This document shows positions 35,118 to 44,512 of a DNA stretch of 64,000 nucleotides, in pieces (position 1 is the first letter of the stretch; the number at the start of each line of letters is the position of its first letter). The translations under genes were made by a program, and so were the position numbers. This stretch comes from Streptomyces sp. NBC_00442. Lineage in GTDB: Bacteria > Actinomycetota > Actinomycetes > Streptomycetales > Streptomycetaceae. The stretch spans positions 1,860,001 to 1,924,000 of the forward strand of contig NZ_CP107918.1 of the NCBI RefSeq assembly GCF_036014195.1. Direction: 5' to 3'. Below the pieces are notes generated by a model. That model had not been told where the DNA came from. It searched no databases and was given only the letters and a program-made list of their open reading frames with translations.

Positions 35118-38100
35118 TCAGGGGACGGGGGTGACCGCCTCCCCGTCCTGGAAGAGGTTGAGCCGGTGGGCGAGGGCCGCCGCCTCACCGCGGCCCGAAA
35201 CCCCCAGCTTGGCCAGGATGTTGGAGACGTGCACGCTCGCCGTTTTCGGCGCGATGTAGAGCTCCTCGGCGATCTGGCGGTTGCTGTGCCCCGCCGACAC
35301 CAGGCGCAGGACGTCCTGCTCGCGGCTGGTCAGGCCGAGCGCCTCCACCGGGTCGGCGGGGTCGTCGGGCACCACCGGGTCCGGGGCCGCGAGCGGAACG
35401 CGGGCCCGGCGGGCCAGCAGCTCCAGCTGTTCGCGCAGCGGGCGGGCGCCCAGGCGCTCGGCCTCGGTGTGGGCCTGGCGCAGCAAGGAGGCGACGGTCT
35501 CGCGGTCGCCGCCCTCGGCGAGGAGGGCCGCGGCCCAGCGGTGGCAGACCACGGCCAGCTCGTAGGGGCGGTCCAGGGGCCTGAGCACCCGGGCGGCTGC
35601 CTCCCACGAGCTCGCCGCGTCGCGGCCGTCGGCGCGGTCGAGTTCCGCGGCGACGACGAGGGCGGACGCCTCCCATGCGGGGGACCCGGTCGGGAGCCTC
35701 TTGGCCGCCGTGCGGATGAGGTCGAGGGCGGCGGCCCGGCCCGGCCCGGCCGAGGGAAGGCCCCGTACGTCGGCCTCCATCGTGGCGGCCGCGGCCAGCA
35801 GCGGCCAGGCGTAGCGCTGGGTGCCGGGCGGGAAGCCGGGCCCGGTGGCGCGGGCGAGCTCGGCGCGGGCCTCGTCGATGCGGCCCTGGGCAGCCGCGCA
35901 TTCCAGGGCGATCCGGCTGAGCGGGATGGCGTGCTGGGCCATCAGGTCGTCCTTGCCGAACGCGGCGCGCGCGTCGGCGAGGCAGGCCGCGGCCTGCTCC
36001 AGCTCGCCCTGCCACAGGGCGACAAGGGCCCGGTGCCTGAGGGCGCCGCCGAGCGGCTTGGTGCTCACCGCGGTGCGCTGGACCCGCTCGATGGAGTCGA
36101 GCGCCTCGTCCCAGTGGCCGAGCGTGAGCAGGGACTCGGCGCGGTTGGTCTGCACCCAGGCCTCGTTGTCGAGCAGGCCGTACTGCTGGGTGAGGCGCAC
36201 CCCGTCGTCGGCGACGCGCACGGCCTGCGCCGAACGGCCGACGGCCTCCAGGCCGGAGGCGAGGTTCACATGACCGCGGGTCGCCTCGCCCACCAGGCCG
36301 AGTTCGAGGGAGCGGTCGATGACCGTACGCATCGTGGCGAGCCCCTCCTCGACCGATCCCGAGTCGAGCTGGAGGGTGCCGAGGGTGAGCTTGACGTTGA
36401 GCTCGATCTCCTCGGTCCGCACCAACTGGGCGTAGGCGACGGCCTGTTCGGCCTCGGCGAGGGATTCCCCGCCGGGCTTGCGCAGCATGCGCCAGCCGGC
36501 CGCGGTGGCGAGCACCTCGGCATGGACGGGCGACGGCGGAAGGCCGCGCACCAGCTCCTGGGCGGTGACGATCTCGGCCCAGCCGTCGCCGCGCCCCAGG
36601 CTCTGCACGAGGCGGGACAACTGGATCCAGAACCAGGCCGCGCGCAGCGGGTCGCTCCCCGCGTGCTGGTCGCTCCCGGAGGACCGGTCGCTCTCGGCGT
36701 CGATGAGCCGCAGGGCCTTCTTGGCGAACTTCAGCGCGCGTTCGCGGTCGCCGCTGAGCCGGGCCGCCTCGACCGACTCGGCGAGCAGATCGAGATGGCG
36801 CAGCGGCGCCGCGCTGTCGGGGGCGCAGCCGCAGGGCGGGTACGAACCCGCGTGGTCCAGCGGCCTGAGCCCGGCGCGAATCTCCTCGGGGACGCCGTCC
36901 CACAGCTCCATCGCCCGCAGGAGCAGCCGCAGTTGCTCCGCGTAGGCGTGCCGGCCGCGGGCCTCGACGGAGGCGCGCAGCACCACGGGCAGCGCCTTGG
37001 CGGCGTCGTGCGCGCGGTACCAGTAGGTGGCGAGACGGGTGGTCTGTTCGTCGGGCCGCACCAGCGACGTGTCGGCCTCGAGGGCCTCGGCGTAGCGCCG
37101 GTTCAGACGGGAGCTCTCGCCGGGCAGCAGGTCGTCGCTGACCGCCTCGCGCATCAGCGAGTGACGGAAGCGGTAGCCGTCGCCGTCCGGCGCGGGGAGC
37201 AGGATGTTGGCGCCGACGGCGGCCCGCAGGGCTTCGATGAGCTTGTCCTCGGGGAGCCGGGTGACCGCGGCGAGCAGCGGGTACTCGACGGTGGAGCCGC
37301 CCTCGGCGGCGATCCGCACCACCTGCTGGGCGTCCTCGGGCAGACTCTCGACGCGGACCAGCAGGAGGTCGCGCAGCGAGTCGCTCAGGCCGCGGCAGGC
37401 GGTGCCCGCCTCCCCGCACACGACGAGTTCCTCGACGAAGAAGGCGTTGCCGTCGGAGCGCTCGAAGATCTCGTCCACCAGGCGCTGTTCGGGTTCGGCG
37501 GCGCGGATCCCGGCGAGCTGGTGGCGGACCTCGGCGCGGGTGAAGCGGGGAAGCTCGATGCGGCGCACGCTGCGCAGCCGGTCGAGCTCGGCGAGCAGCG
37601 GGCGCAGCGGGTGACGGCGGTGGATGTCGTCGGCGCGGTAGGTGGCGACGACGACGAGACGGCCGCGCCGCAGCGTGCGGAAGAGGTAGGCGAGCAGATG
37701 GCGGGTGGAGGTGTCGGCCCAGTGCAGGTCTTCGAGGACGAGGACGACGGTGCGCTCGGCGGCGATCCGCTCCAGCATCCGCACCGTGAGCTCGAAGAGG
37801 CGGGCCGTGCCGTCCTCGCGTGCGGGGACGGGGCCCGGCTTGGCCAGCTCGGGCAGGAGCAGGGCGAGCTCCTCCTCCTGGCCATCGGCCGCGGCGGCCA
37901 GCTCGTCGGGCAGCTGGCGGCGCAGCGCGCGCAGCGCGGCCGAGAAGGGGGCGAAGGGCAGCCCGTCCGCGCCGACTTCGACGCAGCCGCCGATGGCGAT
38001 CACGGCGCCGGCCGCACGGGCCGCGTCGGTGAACTCCTCGACGAGGCGGCTCTTGCCGACACCCGCCTCGCCGCCGATGAGCAGCGCCTGAGGCTCTCCC

Positions 38101-38417
38101 TGGGCCACCGCGGCGCGGGCGAGTGCTTCGTTCAACGTCCGCAGCTCGTCGGCGCGGCCGACGAATACGGGACTGACTGACCTGGTCTCCACGCCGCCGA
38201 GCATCGCACAGGCCGCCGACAGCGGGGCGGACGGTCCGTCCCCGGCAGGGGTGACGGCCCCGGAGGAGGTCGGGGCCGCGGCCGGGGACGGCGTCCGGTC
38301 GGCGGTGGCGGGACGGATGACGGGACGGCCCGCGGTCGAGGTGACCGGGCGGGCCGTCGCGGGGGTGAAGGGGCGGGCTGCCGTGGAGGTGACGGGGTGG
38401 GGCGGGTGGGTGGCCAT
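35118..38417 (-). CDS. large ATP-binding LuxR-family (LAL) regulator
   Basis: 1099 residues. Walker A GGEAGVGKSRLVEEF and Walker B VVLVLEDLHWAD are followed by an AAA/STAND module, a long TPR-like helical middle, and the C-terminal LuxR HTH (LGLTSREQDVLRLVSAGHSNRQIAEELYIAPKTASVHVSNILAKLG). Such proteins act like MalT and hydrolyse ATP as part of transcription activation. The first 75 residues are Pro/Thr/Ala-rich; their high GC3 suggests they are coded, but ATG 38204 just before the FVGRADEL start of the ATPase is a fair alternative start. Confidence 0.88.
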   Translation of the reverse strand: MATHPPHPVTSTAARPFTPATARPVTSTAGRPVIRPATADRTPSPAAAPTSSGAVTPAGDGPSAPLSAACAMLGGVETRSVSPVFVGRADELRTLNEALARAAVAQGEPQALLIGGEAGVGKSRLVEEFTDAARAAGAVIAIGGCVEVGADGLPFAPFSAALRALRRQLPDELAAAADGQEEELALLLPELAKPGPVPAREDGTARLFELTVRMLERIAAERTVVLVLEDLHWADTSTRHLLAYLFRTLRRGRLVVVATYRADDIHRRHPLRPLLAELDRLRSVRRIELPRFTRAEVRHQLAGIRAAEPEQRLVDEIFERSDGNAFFVEELVVCGEAGTACRGLSDSLRDLLLVRVESLPEDAQQVVRIAAEGGSTVEYPLLAAVTRLPEDKLIEALRAAVGANILLPAPDGDGYRFRHSLMREAVSDDLLPGESSRLNRRYAEALEADTSLVRPDEQTTRLATYWYRAHDAAKALPVVLRASVEARGRHAYAEQLRLLLRAMELWDGVPEEIRAGLRPLDHAGSYPPCGCAPDSAAPLRHLDLLAESVEAARLSGDRERALKFAKKALRLIDAESDRSSGSDQHAGSDPLRAAWFWIQLSRLVQSLGRGDGWAEIVTAQELVRGLPPSPVHAEVLATAAGWRMLRKPGGESLAEAEQAVAYAQLVRTEEIELNVKLTLGTLQLDSGSVEEGLATMRTVIDRSLELGLVGEATRGHVNLASGLEAVGRSAQAVRVADDGVRLTQQYGLLDNEAWVQTNRAESLLTLGHWDEALDSIERVQRTAVSTKPLGGALRHRALVALWQGELEQAAACLADARAAFGKDDLMAQHAIPLSRIALECAAAQGRIDEARAELARATGPGFPPGTQRYAWPLLAAAATMEADVRGLPSAGPGRAAALDLIRTAAKRLPTGSPAWEASALVVAAELDRADGRDAASSWEAAARVLRPLDRPYELAVVCHRWAAALLAEGGDRETVASLLRQAHTEAERLGARPLREQLELLARRARVPLAAPDPVVPDDPADPVEALGLTSREQDVLRLVSAGHSNRQIAEELYIAPKTASVHVSNILAKLGVSGRGEAAALAHRLNLFQDGEAVTPVP

Positions 38418-38435
38418 CGCGGCGGTCCGGACCGT

Positions 38436-38621
38436 TCAGGCGGCCCGAGCGAACCGGTTCCGCGGTGAATTCACCTGCCCCTTGGGGTCGTTGTCCCCAC
38501 TGCGGCGTCCTGCGCGGCGCTCGTCCCGGCGTACCTGGCGTACCTGGCGTGCCAGGCGCTCCTGGTCGGCGCGGCGCAGCAGCTCGGCCTGGCGGTTCTT
38601 GTAGATCTCGTAGTCGTACAT
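38436..38621 (-). CDS. small basic coiled-coil-like protein (61 aa)
   Basis: 61 residues starting MYDYEIYKNRQAELLRRADQERLARQ, followed by an Arg-rich tail. AGGAG lies 8 bp upstream of ATG 38621. The N-terminal helix is amphipathic and highly charged; there is no membrane segment. I recall similar short proteins next to LuxR regulators in Streptomyces. It is 18 bp upstream of the longest version of the regulator and probably co-transcribed. Function is unknown. Confidence 0.72.
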   Translation of the reverse strand: MYDYEIYKNRQAELLRRADQERLARQVRQVRRDERRAGRRSGDNDPKGQVNSPRNRFARAA

Positions 38622-38752
38622 CTCGGTGCTCCTGGGGTGGTGTGTCGAGGTGGTTCGCCGGGCCCGGTGTTCCGGGCTCCTTGCGATGCCTCAACTCTCG
38701 TCTCCCAGGGGTCACTCCCACATCGGGCGAGTGCCGCATCTGTACGGGGGTG

Positions 38753-38818
38753 CCGCCTTAGGCGGTCCGGATGGTGGACCGGAGCCGTCTAAGGCGGGGG
38801 CGCGGGCGCCTTAGGCGG
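38753..38818. repeat. three copies of CCGCC-TTA-GGCGG palindrome
   Basis: Copies at 38753-38765 (perfect), 38785-38797 (CCGTC-TAA-GGCGG) and 38806-38818 (GCGCC-TTA-GGCGG), 132-197 bp upstream of the small-protein gene and just past the 3' end of the membrane-protein gene. The clustering suggests a multi-site operator or nested hairpins of a terminator. Confidence 0.7.
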
Positions 38819-38860
38819 GCTCGGCCCGCCCTGGGCACCCGCGAGAGGGCCGGCCGGGTC

Positions 38861-39505
38861 TCAGCCCTTGGTGCTGGGCAGGGCCGCGAACAGGTCGAAG
38901 TACATGCCCGCCGAGATCAGCAGGCCGACGACGCCGAGGACGACCCCGGCCAGGGCGACGGCCTTGACCCATACCGGCTGCTCGGAGCGGCCCGGCGTCC
39001 CGAACGCGGGGCGGGCGAGCACGGCGGCGCCGACGATCAGGGCGAGCAGCGCGAAGACGCCGTTGACCAGGGCGGTGGTGTGCCAGGAGTTGCCGTAGAT
39101 CTCCTGGATCTGCTGGGCCGCGGTGCCGGTCTGGGAGGTCTTGATCTGCCCGACGAGGGTGGCGCGCTCGGACAGGGTCTTTCCCATCCAGGTGCCGCTG
39201 AGCGAGACCGCGCCGAGCGCGGCGGCCACCACGGCGGCGGCGCCCGCGCCGAACCCCGCGCGGGCGGGGAGCGCCGGGGCGTCGAACTCGGCGTCGTGGT
39301 CGTCGTGGGCGTCGTCGAGCGCGTCCTCGTCCTGGAGGCGCTCCGACCCGCCGGTGTCCGGGGTGCCGGTGGCGCCGGGGGCCGTTTCGGCGGGCGCTCC
39401 CCCGGTGGTGGACACGGCCTCGGTGGTGGACGCGCCCTCGGTCTCGGCGTGCGTCGTGGGCTCGGTCTCGGCGTCGGTCTTCGTCGTGGCGGGGGTGGCG
39501 TTCAT
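38861..39505 (-). CDS. membrane protein with acidic N-terminal tail
   Basis: 214 residues. The first 80 are low-complexity Thr/Glu/Ala/Asp with an acidic patch (DEDALDDAHDDHDAEFDA). Three hydrophobic segments follow, near 83-105, 147-168 and 180-203, with a short Gln/Thr-rich loop between the first two that faces outward. No family was recognised. Preceded by two CTCTCAG direct repeats 11 bp apart, which suggests control by an OmpR-type response regulator. Confidence 0.75.
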   Translation of the reverse strand: MNATPATTKTDAETEPTTHAETEGASTTEAVSTTGGAPAETAPGATGTPDTGGSERLQDEDALDDAHDDHDAEFDAPALPARAGFGAGAAAVVAAALGAVSLSGTWMGKTLSERATLVGQIKTSQTGTAAQQIQEIYGNSWHTTALVNGVFALLALIVGAAVLARPAFGTPGRSEQPVWVKAVALAGVVLGVVGLLISAGMYFDLFAALPSTKG

Positions 39506-39527
39506 GCCAGCACGCTAGGGGCCGTTT

Positions 39528-39546
39528 CTGAGAGCCCGCTGAGAGC
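39528..39546 (-). promoter_or_regulatory. 11-bp-period direct repeat upstream of membrane protein
   Basis: On the minus strand GCTCTCAG occurs twice at exactly 11-bp spacing, 23-41 bp upstream of the ATG. Direct repeats with one-helical-turn spacing are the usual binding mode of OmpR/PhoB-type regulators. Confidence 0.45.
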
Positions 39547-39612
39547 CTCCTTAACGCGCCGCCCCCGCACGCGCCCTCGCGCCCGCACGCGCCCCGCGGC
39601 CCCCGCGCCCCG

Positions 39613-40173
39613 TCAGCGTCCCGCGCGGGCCGCCCGCCAGTCGGGGGCGAGCACCGCCCAGATCTCGCTGTCGTGGCGCTCGCCGCGGTAGAGGTAGCTC
39701 TCGCGGAGCACCCCGTCCCTGGTCATGCCGAGCCGCTTGGCCACGTCGGTGCTCGGGGTGTTCTCCGCGGAGGCCCGCCACTCGATCCGGTGGATGCCGC
39801 GTACGTCCACGGCCCAGTCGATGAGGAGGGTGGTCGCGCGGGTGATCAGGCCGCGCCCGACCGCGGCCGGCTCCAGCCAGCAGCCGACCTCACAGGTGCC
39901 CTGCGCCGCGTCGAAGGTCCGGAACAGGACCCCGCCGACGAGGGTGCCGTCGAGCCGGATGCCGTACAGCCGCCCGGTGTCCGTGGCCGCCTTGTCCGCG
40001 TAGACCTGCAGGTAGGAGCGGGCCGAGGCCGGGTCGGCCACGAACTCGGGCAGGGGGATGTAGGTGCCGATGAACTCGCGGCCCCGGTCCATGTGCGCGA
40101 GGAACTCCTCGGCCTGCCACGGCTCCAGCGGACACAGTTCGGCCCCGTCGTCACCCAGCGATCGTGCGAACAT
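39613..40173 (-). CDS. GNAT-family N-acetyltransferase, RimJ/RimL type
   Basis: 186 residues. Conserved features are ELCPLEPWQAEEFLAHMDRGREFIGTYIPLP, the acetyl-CoA strand-loop GCWLEPAAVGRGLITRATTLLIDWAV, and RIEWRASAENTPSTDVAKRLGMTRDGVLRESYLYRGERHDSEIWAVL. The last part is typical of RimJ/RimL-like enzymes that acetylate protein N-termini or small amines. ATG 40173 has GGAGGAG 5 bp upstream. Substrate not predictable. Confidence 0.92.
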   Translation of the reverse strand: MFARSLGDDGAELCPLEPWQAEEFLAHMDRGREFIGTYIPLPEFVADPASARSYLQVYADKAATDTGRLYGIRLDGTLVGGVLFRTFDAAQGTCEVGCWLEPAAVGRGLITRATTLLIDWAVDVRGIHRIEWRASAENTPSTDVAKRLGMTRDGVLRESYLYRGERHDSEIWAVLAPDWRAARAGR

Positions 40174-40324
40174 CCCCGCTCCTCCACCCGCGTGCGCCCG
40201 CCCGGTCACGGCACGGACGGCTCGGCCCGTTCGGCCGCACCGGAATCTTCGCACGGTCGCACGGGCCCGCTCGGCGCCGGCGGGCCTCGGCGGGGTTCCG
40301 CCCAGCCCCCGGCGCCCCCGGGGA

Positions 40325-42448
40325 TCAGCCCGAGACGCTGGGGCGGCCGTTCTCGATGTGCCCCATCAGGCGCCTGCGGAACGCGGTGCCGCCGTCCGCG
40401 GTCACTTCGAGGTCGTACCAGCCGTGCGCGTCGGCGGCGGAGTGCACCACGGTGCGGCTGCGCCCCGGCTTGACCGTGACGGTCCGCCGCCAGTCACGCA
40501 GGTCGGCCTCGTCCGCGTAGCCGAGCGGCCGGACGGTGAAGGTGACCGGCGCCCGGCCGCGGTTGCGCAGCGTCAGATGGACGTCGCGGTCGTGATGGTC
40601 GAGATACGTGGTCACCTCTGCGGCGTCCGTGGCCGCGGCGCCCTCGAACTCCCTCCGGAACCCGTTGGGCCCGGTCACCGTGAACTTGTAGGCCCCGTCG
40701 GTCCCGGCGGCCGGGGGCACGCTCCAGTGCGCGGTGCCCCGGACGTCCTTGTGCTGCGGCGCGGCGAACTCCTGGGCGTACGGGTAGAGCGCGAAGTGGG
40801 CGCTGGCCCGGCCGTTGTTGCTGAGCTGCACCTGGAGCGCACCCCGGGTGACGCGCGCGCAGGCGTCCGGCTGGTACGGCAGCGGCCGGGCGGGCCGGGT
40901 GCCCTCCTCCTGTACGGGCATGTGCTGCTCGACGGGCGGCACGGGCTTCCAGCGTCCGCTCAGCGGCGGGATGGGGCCGGGGTGGGTCACGGCGGGCTGC
41001 GGCCTGCCTCGGGTGAAGTCGAAGGCAGAGGTCAGATCGCCGGTGACGGTGCGGCGCCACTTGCTGATGTTGGGCTCGCGCACTCCGGTCCGGTGCTCGA
41101 GGAAGCGGATCACGGAGGTGTGGTCGAAGACCTCGGAGCAGACGTAGCCTCCGACGCTCCACGGCGACACGACGAGCATCGGCACGCGCGCGCCGAGCCC
41201 GGTCGGGTGCCCCTGCCACTGCTCGTCGGTCACCTCGGGCGGGGCGACGGGCGGCGGGACGTGGTCGAAGAAGCCGTCGTTCTCGTCGTAGTTGATGAGG
41301 ACGACGGTGTGCCGCCAGACGTCCGGGTGCTTGCCGAGTGCGTCGAGCACCTTGTAGACGATGGTGGCGCTGTGCACGGGCGAGGAGACGCTCGGGTGCT
41401 CGGAGTCGAGCGCGGAGGGCACCAGGTAGGAGACCTCGGGCAGGGTGCCGGCGGCCACGTCCTTGCCGAAGGCTTCGGCGAGCGTGCCGGTCGGCACGCG
41501 CCTCAACGCCCGCTCGAACAGGCTGCGTTCGGCCTTGGTGAGGGTGGCGACGCCCTGGTCGAGCAGGGCGAGCAGCCGCTGCCGCTCGGCGTCGCCGGGA
41601 GCGTCCCGCACGGCCCCGTAGAAGGACTCCATGAACGTGTGCCCACCGGTCTTGGCGAGCGCCTTGCGGGCGATCGCCTTGAACGTGGTGAAGAACTCGA
41701 TCTGGTTGTCGGTGAAGTTCTCCCACTCGGTGTACGTCTTCCAGCTGCGCCCGGCCTTTTCGAGCCGCTCGGCATAGGTGCCCCAGTCGTACCCCGGGTG
41801 GGTGCCCTCGTCGTACGCGTCGTTGCCGACGGCCCGCGCGCCGCCCGGCTCGAACCCGGTCTTCCCGCTCCACAGGTGGTTGCGGTTGGGGCTGGTGGAG
41901 CTGTGGATGGAGGAGTGGTAGGCGTCGCAGACGGTGAAGGTGTCGGCGAGCTCGTAGTGCAGCGGGATGTCCTGGCGGTCGTAGTACGCCATGGTCGCCG
42001 AGGTCTTGGCGGAGACCCAGTTGTTCATCCAGCCGTCGTTCCAGGCACGGGCGCCGCCGCTCCAGGAGTGGTCGAGGGCGCCTATGTACTGGAGGTCCTT
42101 GTGCTGGGCTGCCGCGGCACCGCGCACGGGGAAGGGCAGCACGGTGCTGCCGAGCGGGCCGGGCTGCTCGAACACGGTCTTGCCGTCCGGGAGTTGGAGG
42201 GCGTTGCGGTCGCCGAAGCCGCGGACGCCGCGCAGGGTGCCGAAGTAGTGGTCGAACGACCGGTTCTCCTGCATGAGGATCACGACGTGCTTGACCGCGC
42301 TCATGCCTCCGGCGGGCGGCCCCGCGGCCATCGCCGCCTGCAGCGAGGGCGGCAGCAGCGAGCCGGCGGCGACCGCGCCGAGGGCTCCGCCGCCCAGGGC
42401 GAGCAGGCGTCGCCGCGAGATGCCGTCGCTTGCGTTGTCCGTGGTCAA
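40325..42448 (-). CDS. Tat-exported phosphocholine-specific phospholipase C, copy 2
   Basis: 707 residues. The Tat signal is SRRRLLALGGGALG. The catalytic domain shares VVILMQENRSFDHYFGTLRGVRGFGD and LINYDENDGFFDHVPPP with copy 1, and the two C-terminal beta domains after LPYQPDACAR are present. The insert around residues 230-300 differs from copy 1. I start at TTG 42448 because GGGAGG lies 6 bp upstream and no nearby ATG/GTG keeps the Tat signal at the N-terminus; an in-frame start further up at 42568 would add 40 residues. Single-gene unit. Confidence 0.9.
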   Translation of the reverse strand: MTTDNASDGISRRRLLALGGGALGAVAAGSLLPPSLQAAMAAGPPAGGMSAVKHVVILMQENRSFDHYFGTLRGVRGFGDRNALQLPDGKTVFEQPGPLGSTVLPFPVRGAAAAQHKDLQYIGALDHSWSGGARAWNDGWMNNWVSAKTSATMAYYDRQDIPLHYELADTFTVCDAYHSSIHSSTSPNRNHLWSGKTGFEPGGARAVGNDAYDEGTHPGYDWGTYAERLEKAGRSWKTYTEWENFTDNQIEFFTTFKAIARKALAKTGGHTFMESFYGAVRDAPGDAERQRLLALLDQGVATLTKAERSLFERALRRVPTGTLAEAFGKDVAAGTLPEVSYLVPSALDSEHPSVSSPVHSATIVYKVLDALGKHPDVWRHTVVLINYDENDGFFDHVPPPVAPPEVTDEQWQGHPTGLGARVPMLVVSPWSVGGYVCSEVFDHTSVIRFLEHRTGVREPNISKWRRTVTGDLTSAFDFTRGRPQPAVTHPGPIPPLSGRWKPVPPVEQHMPVQEEGTRPARPLPYQPDACARVTRGALQVQLSNNGRASAHFALYPYAQEFAAPQHKDVRGTAHWSVPPAAGTDGAYKFTVTGPNGFRREFEGAAATDAAEVTTYLDHHDRDVHLTLRNRGRAPVTFTVRPLGYADEADLRDWRRTVTVKPGRSRTVVHSAADAHGWYDLEVTADGGTAFRRRLMGHIENGRPSVSG

Positions 42449-42657
42449 GTTGACCCTCCCGAGCCGTGTGGTGCGTACGGGGTGAACGGTAATGACCCGG
42501 GGTGTCCCCCAGAAGGCCCCGCCCCTTCCCCTCGATGAACGTCCAACCCTTCCTTGCGGAAAGTCCAACTCGGTTTTCCGTTGGAGGGTGGGGCTGGCCC
42601 TGCGGGCCGGTCGGGGATGGTGGGGTCGATGGGCCCCGCGGGCCGGTCGGGGCTTGT

Positions 42658-42734
42658 CGCGCAGTTCCCCGCGCCCCCAACCCCCCTTTCGTGTGCGGAC
42701 CGTGCCCGCGTCCCCGCGCAGTTCCCCGCGCCCC
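42658..42734. repeat. dispersed intergenic repeat, copies A and B
   Basis: CGCGCAGTTCCCCGCGCCCC occurs at 42658-42677 and 42715-42734. Copy B is preceded by TGCGGACCGTGCCCGC (42694-42709). The same two-part unit recurs at 46726-46765. Short GC-rich elements like this are frequent between Streptomyces genes. Confidence 0.75.
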
Positions 42735-42919
42735 TTACGGGCGCGGCAGAGGCCACCTCAGCCCGTCACGGGGGGGGGTCCCCTGGCCCTTAAGGCCTTG
42801 GGGGAAATTGAGGACGAGCGCCCTTAAGGCGCGAACGGGGTCTGGGGCGGAGCCCCAAGGTGTGGACCTCAGCGCGCTCGCACCCCCGGAGGGTCTCGGG
42901 AAGGGGCGGGGTGGGGAGG

Positions 42920-42964
42920 AAAAACGGAGCGGCCCCCGCCGGGCTCGCTGCCGGCGGGGGCCGC
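42920..42964 (-). terminator. gat operon terminator
   Basis: A perfect 14-bp stem GCGGCCCCCGCCGG/CCGGCGGGGGCCGC with an 8-nt loop (42929-42964), followed on the minus strand by TTTTT at 42920-42924, 23 bp past the gatB stop. Good Rho-independent terminator. Confidence 0.85.
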
Positions 42965-42986
42965 CCCTTCGCGGGGTCGCGGAGAC

Positions 42987-44495
42987 CTAGCCCTCCACGC
43001 CCAGCTTCGCCAGAATCAGCTGCTTCACACGACCCGCGTCGGCCTGACCACGCGTGGTCTTCATGACCGCACCGACCAGCGCCCCCACCGCCGCGACCTT
43101 TCCGCCCCGGATCTTGTCGGCGATCGCCGCGTTGGACGCGATCGCCTCGTCCACGGCGGCGCCCAGCGCCCCCTCGTCGGAGACGACCTTCAGGCCGCGC
43201 TTCTCGACGACCGCGTCGGGGTCGCCCTCGCCCGCGAGGACACCCTCGATGACCTGGCGAGCCAGCTTGTCGTTGAGGTCACCGGCCGCGACCAGCGCCA
43301 CGACCCGCGCGACCTGCGCCGGCGTGACGGGCAGCTCGTCGAGCGCGACGCCCTGCTCGTTGGCGTTGCGGGCGAGCTCGCCCATCCACCACTTGCGGGC
43401 ACCGGCCGCGTCCGCCCCGGCCGAGATCGTCGCGACGATCGGGTCGACCGCGCCGGCGTTGAGCATCGACTGCATGTCGTGCTCGGTGACGCCCCACTCC
43501 TCGCGGAGCCGGTTGCGGCGCACCCGCGGCATCTCGGGCAGCGCGGAGCGCAGCTCCTCGACCCAGGCGCGCGCGGGAGCCACCGGCACCAGGTCCGGCT
43601 CGGGGAAGTAGCGGTAGTCCTCGGCGTTGTCCTTGATGCGGCCCGAGGTGGTGGACCCGTCCTCCTCGTGGAAGTGACGGGTCTCCTGCACGATCGTGCC
43701 GCCCGTGGACAGCACGGCCGCATGCCGCTGGATCTCGAAGCGGGCGGCCCGCTCCACCGAGCGCAGCGAGTTGACGTTCTTCGTCTCCGACCGGGTGCCG
43801 AACTTCTCGGTGCCGTGCGGACGCAGCGACAGGTTCACGTCGCAGCGCATCTGGCCCTTGTCCATGCGGGCCTCGGAGACGTCGAGCGCCTTGATGACCT
43901 CGCGCAGCTCGGCCACGTACGCCTTGGCGACCTCGGGGGCCCGCTCGCCCGCGCCCTCGATCGGCTTGGTGACGATCTCGATGAGCGGGATGCCCGCGCG
44001 GTTGTAGTCGAGCAGCGAGTGCGAGGCGCCGTGGATACGGCCCGTCGCGCCACCGACGTGCAGCGACTTGCCGGTGTCCTCCTCCATGTGGGCGCGCTCG
44101 ATCTCCACGCGGAAGATCTCGCCGTCCTCCAGCTGGACGTCCAGATAGCCGTTGAAGGCGATCGGCTCGTCGTACTGCGAGGTCTGGAAGTTCTTCGGCA
44201 TGTCCGGATAGAAGTAGTTCTTCCGGGCGAAGCGGCACCACTCGGCGATCTCGCAGTTCAGCGCGAGGCCGATCTTGACGGCCGACTCGACGCCGATCGC
44301 GTTGACGACCGGGAGCGAGCCGGGCAGGCCGAGACAGGTGGGGCAGGTCTGCGAGTTGGGCTCGGCGCCCAGCTCGGTCGAACAGCCGCAGAACATCTTG
44401 GTTTTGGTGCCGAGTTCGACATGGACCTCGAGGCCCATGACGGGGTCGTACGACGCGAGGGCGTCCTCGTACGAGACCAGATCAATGACGGTCAC
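42987..44495 (-). CDS. gatB: aspartyl/glutamyl-tRNA(Asn/Gln) amidotransferase subunit B
   Basis: 502 residues from GTG. GatB phosphorylates the misacylated Glu-tRNA(Gln) or Asp-tRNA(Asn) before amidation. The cradle domain ([18 protein letters not shown]...[16 protein letters not shown]), with Zn-type Cys pairs CGC and CPTC, and the helical and YqeY tail domains (residues about 300-502) are complete. Last gene of gatC-gatA-orf79-gatB. Confidence 0.97.
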   Translation of the reverse strand: MTVIDLVSYEDALASYDPVMGLEVHVELGTKTKMFCGCSTELGAEPNSQTCPTCLGLPGSLPVVNAIGVESAVKIGLALNCEIAEWCRFARKNYFYPDMPKNFQTSQYDEPIAFNGYLDVQLEDGEIFRVEIERAHMEEDTGKSLHVGGATGRIHGASHSLLDYNRAGIPLIEIVTKPIEGAGERAPEVAKAYVAELREVIKALDVSEARMDKGQMRCDVNLSLRPHGTEKFGTRSETKNVNSLRSVERAARFEIQRHAAVLSTGGTIVQETRHFHEEDGSTTSGRIKDNAEDYRYFPEPDLVPVAPARAWVEELRSALPEMPRVRRNRLREEWGVTEHDMQSMLNAGAVDPIVATISAGADAAGARKWWMGELARNANEQGVALDELPVTPAQVARVVALVAAGDLNDKLARQVIEGVLAGEGDPDAVVEKRGLKVVSDEGALGAAVDEAIASNAAIADKIRGGKVAAVGALVGAVMKTTRGQADAGRVKQLILAKLGVEG

Positions 44496-44512
44496 GGTGA
44501 AAAACTTCCCTC

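Larger units (their letters stand above)
42449..42986. other. 538-bp intergenic region between phospholipase C 2 and gatB
   Basis: No credible gene. It contains weak PHO-like cores on the minus strand (GTTCACC at 42481-42487, GTTCATC at 42534-42540), a 15-bp direct repeat (42602-42616 and 42638-42652), two copies of a dispersed 20-bp element (42658-42677, 42715-42734), a TGGGGC/GCCCCA hairpin (42843-42857), and the gatB terminator. Confidence 0.6.

Noticed and set aside
42449..42560. PHO box before phospholipase C 2
   Set aside because: GTTCACC and GTTCATC cores exist but without a second core at 11-bp spacing, so I do not list it as a feature.
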